Positions 13,055 to 22,472 of a DNA stretch of 42,302 bases are shown in pieces. Origin of the DNA: Fomitopsis serialis. Its lineage: Eukaryota; Basidiomycota; Agaricomycetes; Polyporales; Fomitopsidaceae. The position numbers and the translations under genes were made by a program. The stretch spans positions 1 through 42,302 of the forward strand of contig NW_025955303.1 in the NCBI RefSeq assembly GCF_022376445.1, read 5' to 3'. Numbering within the stretch: position 1 is the stretch's first letter; each line of letters starts with the position of its first letter. Below the pieces are notes generated by a model that saw nothing but the letters and a program-made list of their open reading frames with translations, had not been told where the DNA came from and searched no databases.

Positions 13055-13186
13055 AACTTCCCTCCTGCGACCCGGGGTTCCAATCCCCCGATCACTAGCG
13101 GGTACTCTGGGGTCGACTTGTCGACTGCCAGACCCAGCGCCCGAAGGCGCAACGCTCCACCAAAAAAAAAAAACTTCCCTCCTGCG
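13055..13186 (+). mobile_element. SINE-like retroinsertion with poly(A) tail and 15-bp target-site duplication
   Basis: A 15-base direct repeat, AACTTCCCTCCTGCG, occurs at 13055-13069 and 13172-13186. Between the copies is a body of about 92 bases (13070-13161) that ends in an uninterrupted run of 12 A (13162-13173; the last A residues overlap the repeat). Perfect target-site duplication, 3' poly(A) and short non-coding body are the marks of LINE-mobilised retrotransposition. Near its 5' end the body carries GGTTCCAATCC (13076-13086), close to a tRNA B-box (GGTTCGAANCC), with GGGG/CCCC arms that could form a T-stem. No A-box precedes it. The simplest reading is a 5'-truncated tRNA-derived SINE; a processed non-coding RNA copy is the alternative. 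The site lies about 190 bases upstream of the Nup107 start. Confidence 0.72.
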
Positions 13187-15555
13187 TGAATCTTGTCCAG
13201 CCTGAGTTACCATTATGATCATTCACTCATCGAGTTGCTCACAGCAATGGATACTTTTTAGACCGTTTTGACACGTTGGAGAAGTGTATCCAAAAGCTGC
13301 CCTACACTAGTAGTGGATTCTGCGTTATCAAGAACGCAGTGGGGGTAAGCACCTGGTTACGTTGCCTGACATATGCTAAGTGCAGCATTCACAATCATCA
13401 ACCGGTTCTGGAGCTATGAGCCTTTCCATCTCGGACTGAAGCTGTGAGTACTGCTTGGAATTATACTTGCGTTCCTGCAATGCTATGACGTTACCAGGTC
13501 GCAAAGGCTGACGCACGGAAGACAGACGGGACGTACGGCACTCCTTCAGCTTGCGTTTTCAACTCCGAAGAAGTACTCTCTCATTGAATTGTCACACGTC
13601 GTCTTTCTCCTACCACACTCTAGAAATCCACCATAGCGGTATCATGAAGACCCGCGTACAGTTGTTCTGGCCAAAGGATCGCCGCTCATGGCCCCGGCTT
13701 GCTATGCATTGACGTGACGATCTGCGCCTTTGGTCTGATGTTACGCATAACCCGGCAAGTGCAGTGGGAAGATGGTCCAGGGTGCACTCCCCACTTCAGG
13801 ATAGATTATGGCGATTCTCTTCTGTCAACGATAGTCTGTGTCTTCTGCTTTTATCGCGGAGGTCTAACATCTCAGGAATCGCTTCTGCACGAGTGGACCG
13901 CGTGCTAACGGCGCACAATTCGGCGTCATTAGCTTCAGAAGAAAAGCTAGCAGGAATATCACGAAGGCGAGGCAAGTGCAAAGGTCCTCAGGCTGTATTG
14001 CTCAGAGTCCAACTCAATTGTAGTCGGTTTTGCCAGCGAGACAGGGGCCACCAGTGCTCATCAGTGCTCCTGTACCATGGCACGGTCAGTCGTACCCACT
14101 CTCCCCTGGCTTGGGCAGCGTCATATTACCAGTCCCATGCAATGCTCACCACTTACCTACATCTAGCCGGTCTAGTGCGTGTCGCTACCGTGACAGCGCG
14201 TCCTGTGGACCTGCGCGCCGCGCGGGCCGGTGCAAGGCGTAACACCGCTGCACCGCATTTCAATTTCGCGCCCTGCCACTCGGTAAGTACATTGCGGAGT
14301 AAGTTTGCTTCCCAGCTCACTCTCTCAAACAACTTGGGTAATGCGATAGCCCTTACGTACGTACGTTTTCGTGCCATGCGCAAGAGAATTATGACTAAAA
14401 ATTGAGGACCGCGTTCTCACCCGGGTTCACACTGTTCTTGGTACCCTGAGCTGTACCGAAAGAGCATCTCTTTGGCGAGCACTTTCTACATTCAGCTACC
14501 TCAATGCAATACAGGGTAGACATACATAGGCATTACGCGGCTTCACCCATCGTGATCGCGCGGACGTCCCTGCCGCAAAATGAATGGTTCCTAATTGATC
14601 TGACTACTTCACGGCTTCATACCTTCAAAGCGTCAGCTGAACGCGGATGCGGCGGCAGGCGCGCATCTCCCGATCGGTGCAGAAACCGAGAGCACCGAAC
14701 GGATCACAAGTTGCGCACCCTACACGATTTGTATGGAGTGCTCGGATGACCGGACCGTCTGTACGAGTGCTTGTGTAGTACTAGGTGAGTACTATCGGTG
14801 ATGTAGAAGAGCTCCGCGCCTGCTCGCTGACCTTGAGAGCTTCAATTAGTTGTATGACAGATCTACCTCCTAATGTAGGATTGTAGAGCAAGTCGGACGA
14901 GGTACTCATTCGCGCGAGCTTTCATACAACAGTCTGCCCCCGAGTCGACGACGTCTCGACCTGTCAAAACTCTCAGCGAAGCCGTTGCAGAACGCGGATC
15001 TTGCATCATTAACCTATGACACACCATTGCTATACGCTCTATGACGGTTCCGTGCGATTCGAAGCGTTCATTTCCCTCGGCTGAAGACATGAAGAAGAGA
15101 TCAATAGGTCGAGTGGAAGCCGGCGGGCCTCCGGGGAGTGCGAACGCGTTGATACGACGAATCTCCGCTTCTTGCTACTTCGCGGTGCGCGCCGTCATTT
15201 GCGACGAGGAGATCATGAAGAGGAGCTATGCTAGCAGAGAACAAGCCTTTTGAGCTTGCAAGACGTGCTGCGCGTACCCCGCACCGACCCCGCACTCGTG
15301 GCCGTGATCGACGCGGGGCAACCGCCAAATGGCGCAGGACGATTGCGGGGGCGGGGGCGGACCGCCCGGGCCGGAGCGTTTCAGGCACTCTGCGTCTGAC
15401 TTCCCCAGGATCTCGATTACAATGGGCACAGGCGCCCGCTAGTGCGGTCGGGAAAAGGGTTATAAACCCCGCACGGAGGCATCGACCCCAGGCCTTCCTG
15501 CAGTCCCCTCTTTGCGCACCGAGAGTCTCCCTGCAGACACTTGTGCTCCGTCAAG
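13187..15555. other. Intergenic, 2.4 kb
   Basis: No gene could be supported. A short open stretch at about 13245-13345, followed by a GT...AG-like gap and a second open stretch at about 13386-13440, reads plausibly as protein, but it has no start, no recognisable family and no continuation. Longer open frames at 13764-14405 and 15228-15722 have no family features, and the latter overlaps the first exon of the transporter in another frame. Confidence 0.4.
15461..15466 (+). promoter_or_regulatory. TATA box of the sugar/quinate-type transporter
   Basis: TATAAA lies 90 bases upstream of the ATG at 15556, in the usual range for fungal promoters. Assigned from motif and spacing only. Confidence 0.5.
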
Positions 15556-17643
15556 ATGAATCGAGAGAGACAGGGCGTGTTCCAAAACATCCGGGTCTAC
15601 TGTGCGCGCTTTCCACCCTTTCAAACCTCAAGTTTCTGACTCACTTCGTCGATCAGGGCTCGCGTTCATTGTGTACTGGGGCATCGTCCTCTTCGGTTAT
15701 GATACGTGAGTCATATTTTTAGTGTCTAGCCAAACCTTGAAATTAACGTCTGGATGTACTCTAGTGGTGTCGGAGGTGGTGTCGTCTCGCAGACCTATTT
15801 CCAGACGTACTTCGGCCTCGTGAATAACGATGGCTCGATCAACAAGGCCAAGGCAGACGATGTCTCTTCCAATGTAGTGTCCGTTCTGCAGGCTGGTGCC
15901 TTCTTCGGTGCCTTGGGAAGTGCCCCCATTTCCTGTAGGTAAATGTACTTTGCGCGGTCAACTAGTATTGCTCACGCCAAATTTCACTAGCTGCAATTGG
16001 ACGGAAATTCACTCTCCTGATTTTCACCATTGTCTTCGCGGTTGGTGCTGTATGTGGTTCACATCCGACCTCACCTGTCAATATACTCATAGGCCTATCT
16101 CCAGATCCTCCAAACCATTGCCGGCGGGTCGCGGGGTCTCGGTTACATTTATGGCGGTCGAGTTGTTGCTGGTGTTGGCATCGGAGCCATCTCAGCCGTC
16201 GCGCCTGCCTTCGTCTCTGAGTGCTGCCCCAAGGAAGTGCGTGGCCGTATCACTGGGTTCTTCCAGATCATGGTCGCCGTTGGTGTCATGCTCTCCTACT
16301 TCATCAACCGTACGTTCGCCACCTTCCTGACCTGGAACCGGTTTGCTCATTCACACGGTCGCAGTTGGTATCAGCCTTCACATCAGTAGCGGTCCCGCGA
16401 TTTGGCGCATTCCCTTTGGCTTCCAGCTGGTTCCAGCTGGCATCATGGCCTTCGGCTTGCTTACGGTCAAGGAGTCGCCCCGTTGGCTGGCGTCCAAGGG
16501 TCGTGACGCCGAGGCTCTGAAGAACATCGCGTACCTCCGTCGCCTCAGCCCTGACCACCCGATCGTCCGCGAGGAGATGGCTGAGATTGAGGCCGCTATC
16601 CAGGAGGAGCGTGCCGCACGGAACGGTCTCGGGCTCCGCGAGGCGATTTTTGGCAAGGGCAACCTCATCCGGTTTGTCATCGCCATCGTCATCTTCATCC
16701 TTCAACAATGGAGCGGCCAGAACTCCGTCAACTACTACGCACCGCAGATCTTCGAGTCGGTGAGTTTCGACGGTCCAGCCTAAGTCATTGCTGGCGGCGC
16801 GCTGACACTACCTCGGATATAGATCGGCTATACCGGCACTTCTGAGTCGCTGCTCGCGTCAGGAATCTACGGTATTGTCAAGGTTGTCGCGACCACCATC
16901 TTCGTGTTCTTCCTCGCGGATTCTCTCGGCCGTAAGCGATCGCTGTTCATCTCGTCGGTGGGCATGGGCGTTATGTTCTTCATTATCGGCGCCCTTCTCA
17001 AGACGCACCCACCGAATCTTGATGCGGCAACCCCGGCTCCTTCGTCGAAGGCTATGGCCGCGATGCTCTACATTTATGTCTGCTTCTATTCGCTGGGCTG
17101 GGGCCCCTTGCCGTAAGCCCTATCACCGTCACTGGCACGGCGACCTAACAGCTGCTAATACGTGTTTGTAGTTGGGTCTACGTCGCAGATATCTTCCCAA
17201 CGCGGACACGGCACTACGGTCTCGCCACGGCGTCTGCATCTCAGTGGCTTTTCAACTTTGTGCTCTCCAAGGTGACGCCGTCCATGGTCACCGCTCTGGG
17301 CTTCAAGCTCTTCCTCATGTTCGCCGCAATAAACATCGGCGGCATGGCGACATTCGCTGCGTGCGTTCTGCTAGCTCTCCAAAACGCGACGTCAGACCGA
17401 CTCCTGACATCTGTTACATAGGCTCATCCCTGAGACAAAAGGCCGCTCACTGGAGGAGATGGATATCATTTTCGGCTCCGTGCAGGCCGAAAAGCGGCAA
17501 GCCGACATCCTCAAGCAGGAGCGCGGTACGTATCCCTACTCTGATCCCTTGTATCACGCGACGCTCACGCCCATGCCTTGGCAGCGCTGGACCACGAGGT
17601 CAACGAGACGCATTCCGTGCGGTCCGACCTAGAGAAGTCGTGA
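15556..17643 (+). CDS. MFS sugar/quinate-type transporter
   Basis: Plasma-membrane proton-coupled importer of the MFS sugar porter family; the pattern is closest to fungal quinate permeases and monosaccharide transporters. Ten exons give 521 residues in frame: 15556-15601, 15657-15705, 15765-15934, 15991-16049, 16105-16309, 16365-16759, 16823-17112, 17172-17360, 17422-17525, 17585-17643. Sugar-porter marks: LFGYDTGVGGG after TM1, IGRKFTLL loop 2-3, the GRVVAGVGIGA and VSECCPKEVRGRITG segment, KESPRWLASKGR (usually PESPRWL) before the central loop, QQWSGQNSVNYYAPQIF in TM7, and PETKGRSLEEMD at the end of TM12. Length and about 12 hydrophobic segments fit. The substrate cannot be read from the sequence. 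The first exon is 46 bases, and the start is supported by a TATA box 90 bases upstream. It could import a precursor or a carbon source; no link to the PKS is shown. Confidence 0.93.
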
Positions 17644-18441
17644 GCCTGCGAGAGTCCGGTTTGATGCGACAAGGGCGTCACTCTGTAGTGATTCTCGGCA
17701 CCCATGTCCTTGGTCTACTATTGCCAGTGTACGAGTATCGATGCCTTTGTCACGGCCGTCAGTTCATGCTCGACGACTTGTGTTGTTTGATGAGTATCTT
17801 ATTAGTAGCCTATCTCCGTCCTGCAATATGTTGTATCATTAGTGGATTCATTGTACACCAGCGCAAAGCCGGACTGGATAAATTTTTGGAGTAAAATGAC
17901 GCGAGTGCGAGCATGATCTATCTACTGACAAACTTGTGGAAGGTAGAATTGCTTGAGATGCGCTCGCGTGCTTTGCTTCCCTGGTGTCGGACCTCGGTTG
18001 ATGATCGTCTACTCGCGCGTCTGCGCCGGTAGTAGGTGAATTAATGGAATACACACCTCTTGCTCTTCCGAATCTCCTCCTCCCCCTCCTCCTCCTCTAC
18101 TACGAGCGTCAAGCGACCTTCCGAGTCCAACTGGTCTAATCCTGGCTTTGTTACCTGCAGCCTGGATCAGCGCTGTTCCTATCCACTGACACGAAGCCGT
18201 CAAGCCGAAGCCACTGTCGGATCACGCAGGATCACGCGTGATGGGGAGGCTGAGGAGGGGGTCCATTTAGGGGAGACGCGCGCTGATATGTAGCATAAGC
18301 TTGGTATGTGCTGCACCTCATAGTCATCCGAATTCAACTCGTTTCTCGTTTCACCAGGGACTCAATGGACTTTACTGATGACCGTGAGTGCCATGAATTT
18401 ACCTTGCACTGTCTGCTACCATCCCGAGCTGCAGTAGAACC

Positions 18442-18455
18442 GGGGGGGGGGGGGG
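18442..18455. repeat. Mononucleotide run of 14 G
   Basis: Fourteen consecutive G residues follow a C at 18441 and are followed by AGGGA. The run lies about 165 bases upstream of the first methyltransferase ATG. It is slippage-prone and G-quadruplex-capable; its length may also be affected by sequencing error. Confidence 0.9.
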
Positions 18456-18554
18456 AGGGAAGACGTCACCGATACCTCCCTAGGAGTCGGCTGGCCGGCG
18501 GCGTCTGAAGATATTGAGCGCAGCTCATCACTGACAGGGGTTGAAATGTTGACA

Positions 18555-18562
18555 TATATAAG
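18555..18562 (+). promoter_or_regulatory. TATA box of the first methyltransferase
   Basis: TATATAAG about 57 bases before the ATG at 18619 fits a core promoter. Assigned from motif and spacing only. Confidence 0.6.
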
Positions 18563-18618
18563 GCTCCAGCACAGCGTTCCCTAGATAACCCGCGACTCAG
18601 TCGTCTGTCCAACGAACG

Positions 18619-19308
18619 ATGCCACCCATCCACTCCTCGGCACGGGTTTATTCCCTTCCCTTTGTTCTGAGAACCTACGACTTCTGGGTCCTATACATCA
18701 CGAATAACTGGATCTGGCGTTGCTCAACGCGGTCCGTCCTCCTGCCATTTTACCAGGAACACATCGGGGAGAGCGCGCACCTTGACGTTGGGGTCGGTAC
18801 GGGGTACCTGCCTGCGAACTCGATCGAGCGGCTCGCAAAGACGAAGAACGTCACTCTACTCGATCTGAACCCGGACACGCTCGAGGCGTCCGAGGCGCGT
18901 ATTCGTGGCGCGGGATACAAGGGCGTCATAGACAAGGTGAACCAGAGCGCCTTCGATCCCCTCCCCCAGTCACTTCGCGAGAAGTTTGACTCGATATCGA
19001 CCTTCTACATGCTACACTGCCTCCCCGGGAGCTTCCCACTCAAAGCAAGCAGTGTGGTTGCGAACCTCGCGGCCGGGCTTACTCCTGGCGGTGTCCTATA
19101 CGGCTCCACGGTGCTTGGAAAGGGCGTACAGCACAATTGGGCTGGTAGGATATTGATGCGGCTCTACAACAGAGCAGGGACGTTCTCGAACTACGATGAC
19201 GGGGTGGATGATCTGGAGAACGCGTTGAAGGAACATTTTGAGGACGTTGAGGTGACACAGCTGGGCGTCGTGGCCTTGTTCGTGGCGAGGAGGCCGAGAA
19301 GCATCTGA
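18619..19308 (+). CDS. Class I SAM-dependent methyltransferase, copy 1
   Basis: Single-exon gene of 229 residues. The Rossmann-fold SAM-binding motif I is LDVGVGTGY at residues 55-63, followed by an acidic strand-end motif LLDLNP, and FDSISTFYMLHCLPG at the post-II/motif III position. The C-terminus ends in a typical LGVVALFVARRP strand. Cytosolic; it transfers methyl from SAM to an unknown small-molecule acceptor. Resembles the type-11/12 methyltransferases found in bacteria and scattered fungi. It lacks introns while most neighbours have 9-18 exons, which suggests bacterial origin or retroposition. A paralogue follows 632 bases downstream in the same orientation. A TATA box sits at the expected distance. 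Substrate unknown; a tailoring role for a polyketide is only conjecture. Confidence 0.9.
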   Translation: MPPIHSSARVYSLPFVLRTYDFWVLYITNNWIWRCSTRSVLLPFYQEHIGESAHLDVGVGTGYLPANSIERLAKTKNVTLLDLNPDTLEASEARIRGAGYKGVIDKVNQSAFDPLPQSLREKFDSISTFYMLHCLPGSFPLKASSVVANLAAGLTPGGVLYGSTVLGKGVQHNWAGRILMRLYNRAGTFSNYDDGVDDLENALKEHFEDVEVTQLGVVALFVARRPRSI

Positions 19309-19939
19309 ATAATCTCCTTTGTGAGTCTGACGTACTGCTCAGCATTCGTATTTGGTTGATTTGCTTACATGGCATGCCAGTATATATACTATGATCGCTA
19401 CGATGCAATAACGCTGCTGTTTTATCACCTTGAATGAGAGTCGATAATTAATTGGCCTGGGTTGACAGCAGTTTTGCGGCCTGCCTCCTTGCCCCTCTGT
19501 TGCTAAGACTTGACTCTTTACCCCGAAGTGCCTCACTCAGAGTATGCGCCTGGGAGCATATGATAATACAGTCACTTGCGGGGTCCGTGCAGTGCTGCAG
19601 CAGGCTTGGCAGTGGGATACACGACCAAAGTTGGCTGGCAAAATACACACGATGATGAACTCAGGCGTCGTGGTCCGTCGAGAGAACTCAGAGTGGCTTC
19701 TAGCTCGTGAGTTACCAGTCGGACCTAGGCCCCAGCGGCAGACCCTAGACAGCCCTAGACACGACCTCGTCGCCAGTGAGTTGAGGAGAGCGGCAGTCGG
19801 GACCAAGTCGGGACCGCGACGCGACAGTCATGTGATACCTCATCTAACCGGAGCGCGGCACACGCCGCAGGCAGCCCTGTTTGTCGCTCTGCGCCATCTC
19901 TGTTCTTACTTACCATCTTCCATCTTCACTGCAACAGCC
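19309..19939. other. Spacer between the two methyltransferases
   Basis: A 630-base spacer. An open frame runs in frame from 19544 into copy 2, but its first ~130 residues match nothing in copy 1 and lack family features, so I treat it as leader sequence. Confidence 0.6.
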
Positions 19940-20620
19940 ATGGGTATCTTAGCATGGATGTCCACCAACTCTGCGCTGTTGCGAATCTACGACTTTTTGG
20001 CTCTAGGCGTCTTCAATTTCTGGGTATGGCGCTGCCCGACAGGCTCTATTCTCCTCCCATTCTTCAACAAACACATCGGCGAAGGCGCGCACCTAGATGT
20101 CGCCGTAGGAACAGGGTACTATCCCGCGACGTCCGTGCATCGGTTATCCAAGTGCAAGAACGTCGCCCTCCTCGATACGAACCCGAGGGCGCTGGACGTA
20201 GCCGCTGCCCGGTTGCGCGCGGCCGGATACAAGGGGGCGATCGAGAAAGTGCACCACAGCGTCTTTGAGTCGCTGCCTAACTCGCTGCGCGGAAAGTTCG
20301 ACTCCATCTCGATCTTCTACACGTTGAACCGCCTGCCAGGCTCGTTCCCGCCTAAAGCCAGCCATGTGTTCGCCGTGTTGTCCGCCGGACTCGCGCCCGA
20401 TGGCGTCTTGTACGGCGCCACGATCCTTGGGAAGACTGCAGACCATACATTGTTGAGCCGTGCTCTATTGTGGCTATACAACAGGAGGGGATGGTTCGGC
20501 AACAAGGTGGATAGCGTGGAGAATCTCGAGAAGGCTTTGAGGGGTATGTTTGAGGAGGTCCAAGTACGGGTGGTCGGTGTCGTTGCTCTCTTTGAGGCGC
20601 GGAGGCCCATACCGCGATAG
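19940..20620 (+). CDS. Class I SAM-dependent methyltransferase, copy 2
   Basis: Single-exon paralogue of the upstream gene, 226 residues, starting at the ATG at 19940 (MGILAW), which aligns its N-terminus with copy 1. Motif I LDVAVGTGY is at residues 52-60, then LLDTNP, and the block FDSISIFYTLNRLPG replaces FYMLHCLPG of copy 1. By eye the two are more than half identical along their length with no indels of note, so they arose by tandem duplication and have diverged considerably. Substitutions cluster in the FYMLHC/FYTLNR segment and in the segment after the LGK motif, regions that shape the acceptor pocket in this fold, so the pair may differ in substrate. The frame is intact. An upstream in-frame ATG at 19544 exists but is less likely. 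Confidence 0.88.
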   Translation: MGILAWMSTNSALLRIYDFLALGVFNFWVWRCPTGSILLPFFNKHIGEGAHLDVAVGTGYYPATSVHRLSKCKNVALLDTNPRALDVAAARLRAAGYKGAIEKVHHSVFESLPNSLRGKFDSISIFYTLNRLPGSFPPKASHVFAVLSAGLAPDGVLYGATILGKTADHTLLSRALLWLYNRRGWFGNKVDSVENLEKALRGMFEEVQVRVVGVVALFEARRPIPR

Positions 20621-22472
20621 TACATTGTAGAGTCGAGTTGTGAGTCGTTCCAGCTTGCTTCGTTGTCCCACTGGTGCTCACATTGTGCGTTCAAGAACTT
20701 CGCATTGTCTGTGACGACCAGAAGAATGCTCAGAGGCACCTACTATCGTAACCTCTACTCGGCACAGCATCTAATATAGTGCCGATGTCTCGAAGATGTT
20801 CAATGGGTTTGATAAACCCTGGCAGTTATACGGCGTTGCAGATCCAGAGTGTCGGCTTCATACGACGCACGAGTTTCGCAGGCGATCTTTTGGGAACGTG
20901 GTCATGAAGCATGCACCCTTACCTAATGTCGTCCGAAGACGTGGCGGCGCATCTATCCCTGTGCCGAATATTTTAGATGGGTAATGTCATCATCGACCGA
21001 GGTGCTGGGTCCGACATGCAAGGTGAGCTCAACCAATGCGATGATCTCACCGTTGCGAGCGCCTGTTGTAAGCTTGAATATGTCGTAAGTTATGTCCATC
21101 AACGACCCACTAATATCCTGATCCATTTGGCTCACGCGATGCCCGCGGCCTCAACCTTTGGCATACTTTGTTTGTATTCCTTCTTTGTGTTCTACCTCTG
21201 ACTGAGTGTCACAGGAGCTGATTACAACCATGCAGCTGCTCACGATGCATCCCTATCACAATCAGACGATGGTTGGTCTCATACCGGCGAGTGCGAACTG
21301 AAACCTGCCTTGCAAATACTGCCGAATTCGATGGCGATCGACGATCCACTGCTTATATAACCTCTGTACCACCGGCACCCCGGGGCGATGAACGCAGGCA
21401 TACGCACGAGACTCACTGCATTCGTGCTGCATCCCCGTCGGTGAGTCGACAGATTACTTCCTGGTCCTTTCTTCTCCGACACTCTTTGGCAGGCGATCGG
21501 CAGATGCCATCCCGCCACTGTCAATGTAGCAATCTGGTTTCCCGATCGTCTCCCTACTTCCCTGTTTCCTTCTAGATATCCTCCTGTGTAGGTCCGATCC
21601 GCGAATCTCCTTGGCACGGCATTGACCAAGTGGGTCCCTCGATGCGATCGTTGGAGGTCCGCGATGTGCCACGCGTGCTCGTGGCTCGCTGTCACAGTTC
21701 GATACTGCATGATGAGTCGCGCATGCGCTAGTAGGAGCACTGATCGTCATTCCGTCGATAAGTCGCTGACGGCGCGTTTGTTTCGACAACAGAAAGGGGG
21801 TGTCGGGTCTACATTGTCTGATGTTGCCTGTTCTACAGGTGGCTTCTATTTGCTCATGCGCCAAGATATCAGAAGGACTGCTCAACAATTGTGGATCATT
21901 GTCCGCAATTTAACTTGTGCCATTCTGCTCAGAACGCCGCCTTCACTGCCTTTCTCGGTCGGTCCGTTAGACGCCCTCGCAATGAGGCAGATTCGCGTTC
22001 CGGCTGGAGTGCAATAGGGAATTGTGGCGTTCCGCGGGTGCACTGTCGGTATGTGATGGTGCCACAGAGAACACTACACACTGAATAAACTGATAAGTTC
22101 GATTGAACAGGCAGGCGACTTGCTACGTGACCTGACATGGAAGTCCTTCGGGGCCCCGTCTGCGATTGCTCTCGTTCGTGCTATTTGCAGCCATGGTCAG
22201 GCGGATACGTTTGCTTGAGCTGATAGGTTGGGACCATGTTCGATGGATTGACTTCTTCCAACGGACATCCTTTGGGAAGTCAGATGGCTGGCAATAGGCA
22301 GCGTGCCGTGGTGCAGGCTTCGGGAGTAGAGTGGATCACTACCAGCCAGGCTGGGCCTCTGAGTCCTCAAGCGTGCTGGTGACGGCCGCAAGAACTCGAC
22401 CATATAAACCGACCTTCAGCACGATAACTATCTTCTCGGATAGACCTACTTGTCTCTGCCCACCTGGTAGCG
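20621..22472. other. Intergenic, 1.85 kb
   Basis: Short open frames only, none with recognisable features. It includes the promoter of the downstream transporter. Confidence 0.5.
22403..22408 (+). promoter_or_regulatory. TATA box of the DAL5-type transporter
   Basis: TATAAA 65-70 bases upstream of the ATG at 22473. Motif and spacing only. Confidence 0.5.

Larger units (their letters stand above)
17644..18618. other. Intergenic region upstream of the methyltransferase pair
   Basis: Non-coding as far as I can see. It holds a C/T-rich tract at about 18070-18100 and a 14-G run at 18442-18455, then the promoter of the first methyltransferase gene. Confidence 0.6.

Noticed and set aside
13070..13095. 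tRNA gene on the basis of a GGTTCCAATCC B-box-like motif
   Set aside because: No A-box, anticodon arm or acceptor stem precedes it; the flanking 15-bp repeats and poly(A) tail fit a retroinsertion better.
15228..15722. 164-codon open frame upstream of the sugar transporter
   Set aside because: It overlaps the transporter's first two exons in another frame and has a composition typical of chance GC-rich frames.
19544..19939. N-terminal extension of methyltransferase copy 2 to 358 residues
   Set aside because: The extra ~130 residues have no counterpart in copy 1 and no family features; the ATG at 19940 aligns the two proteins.
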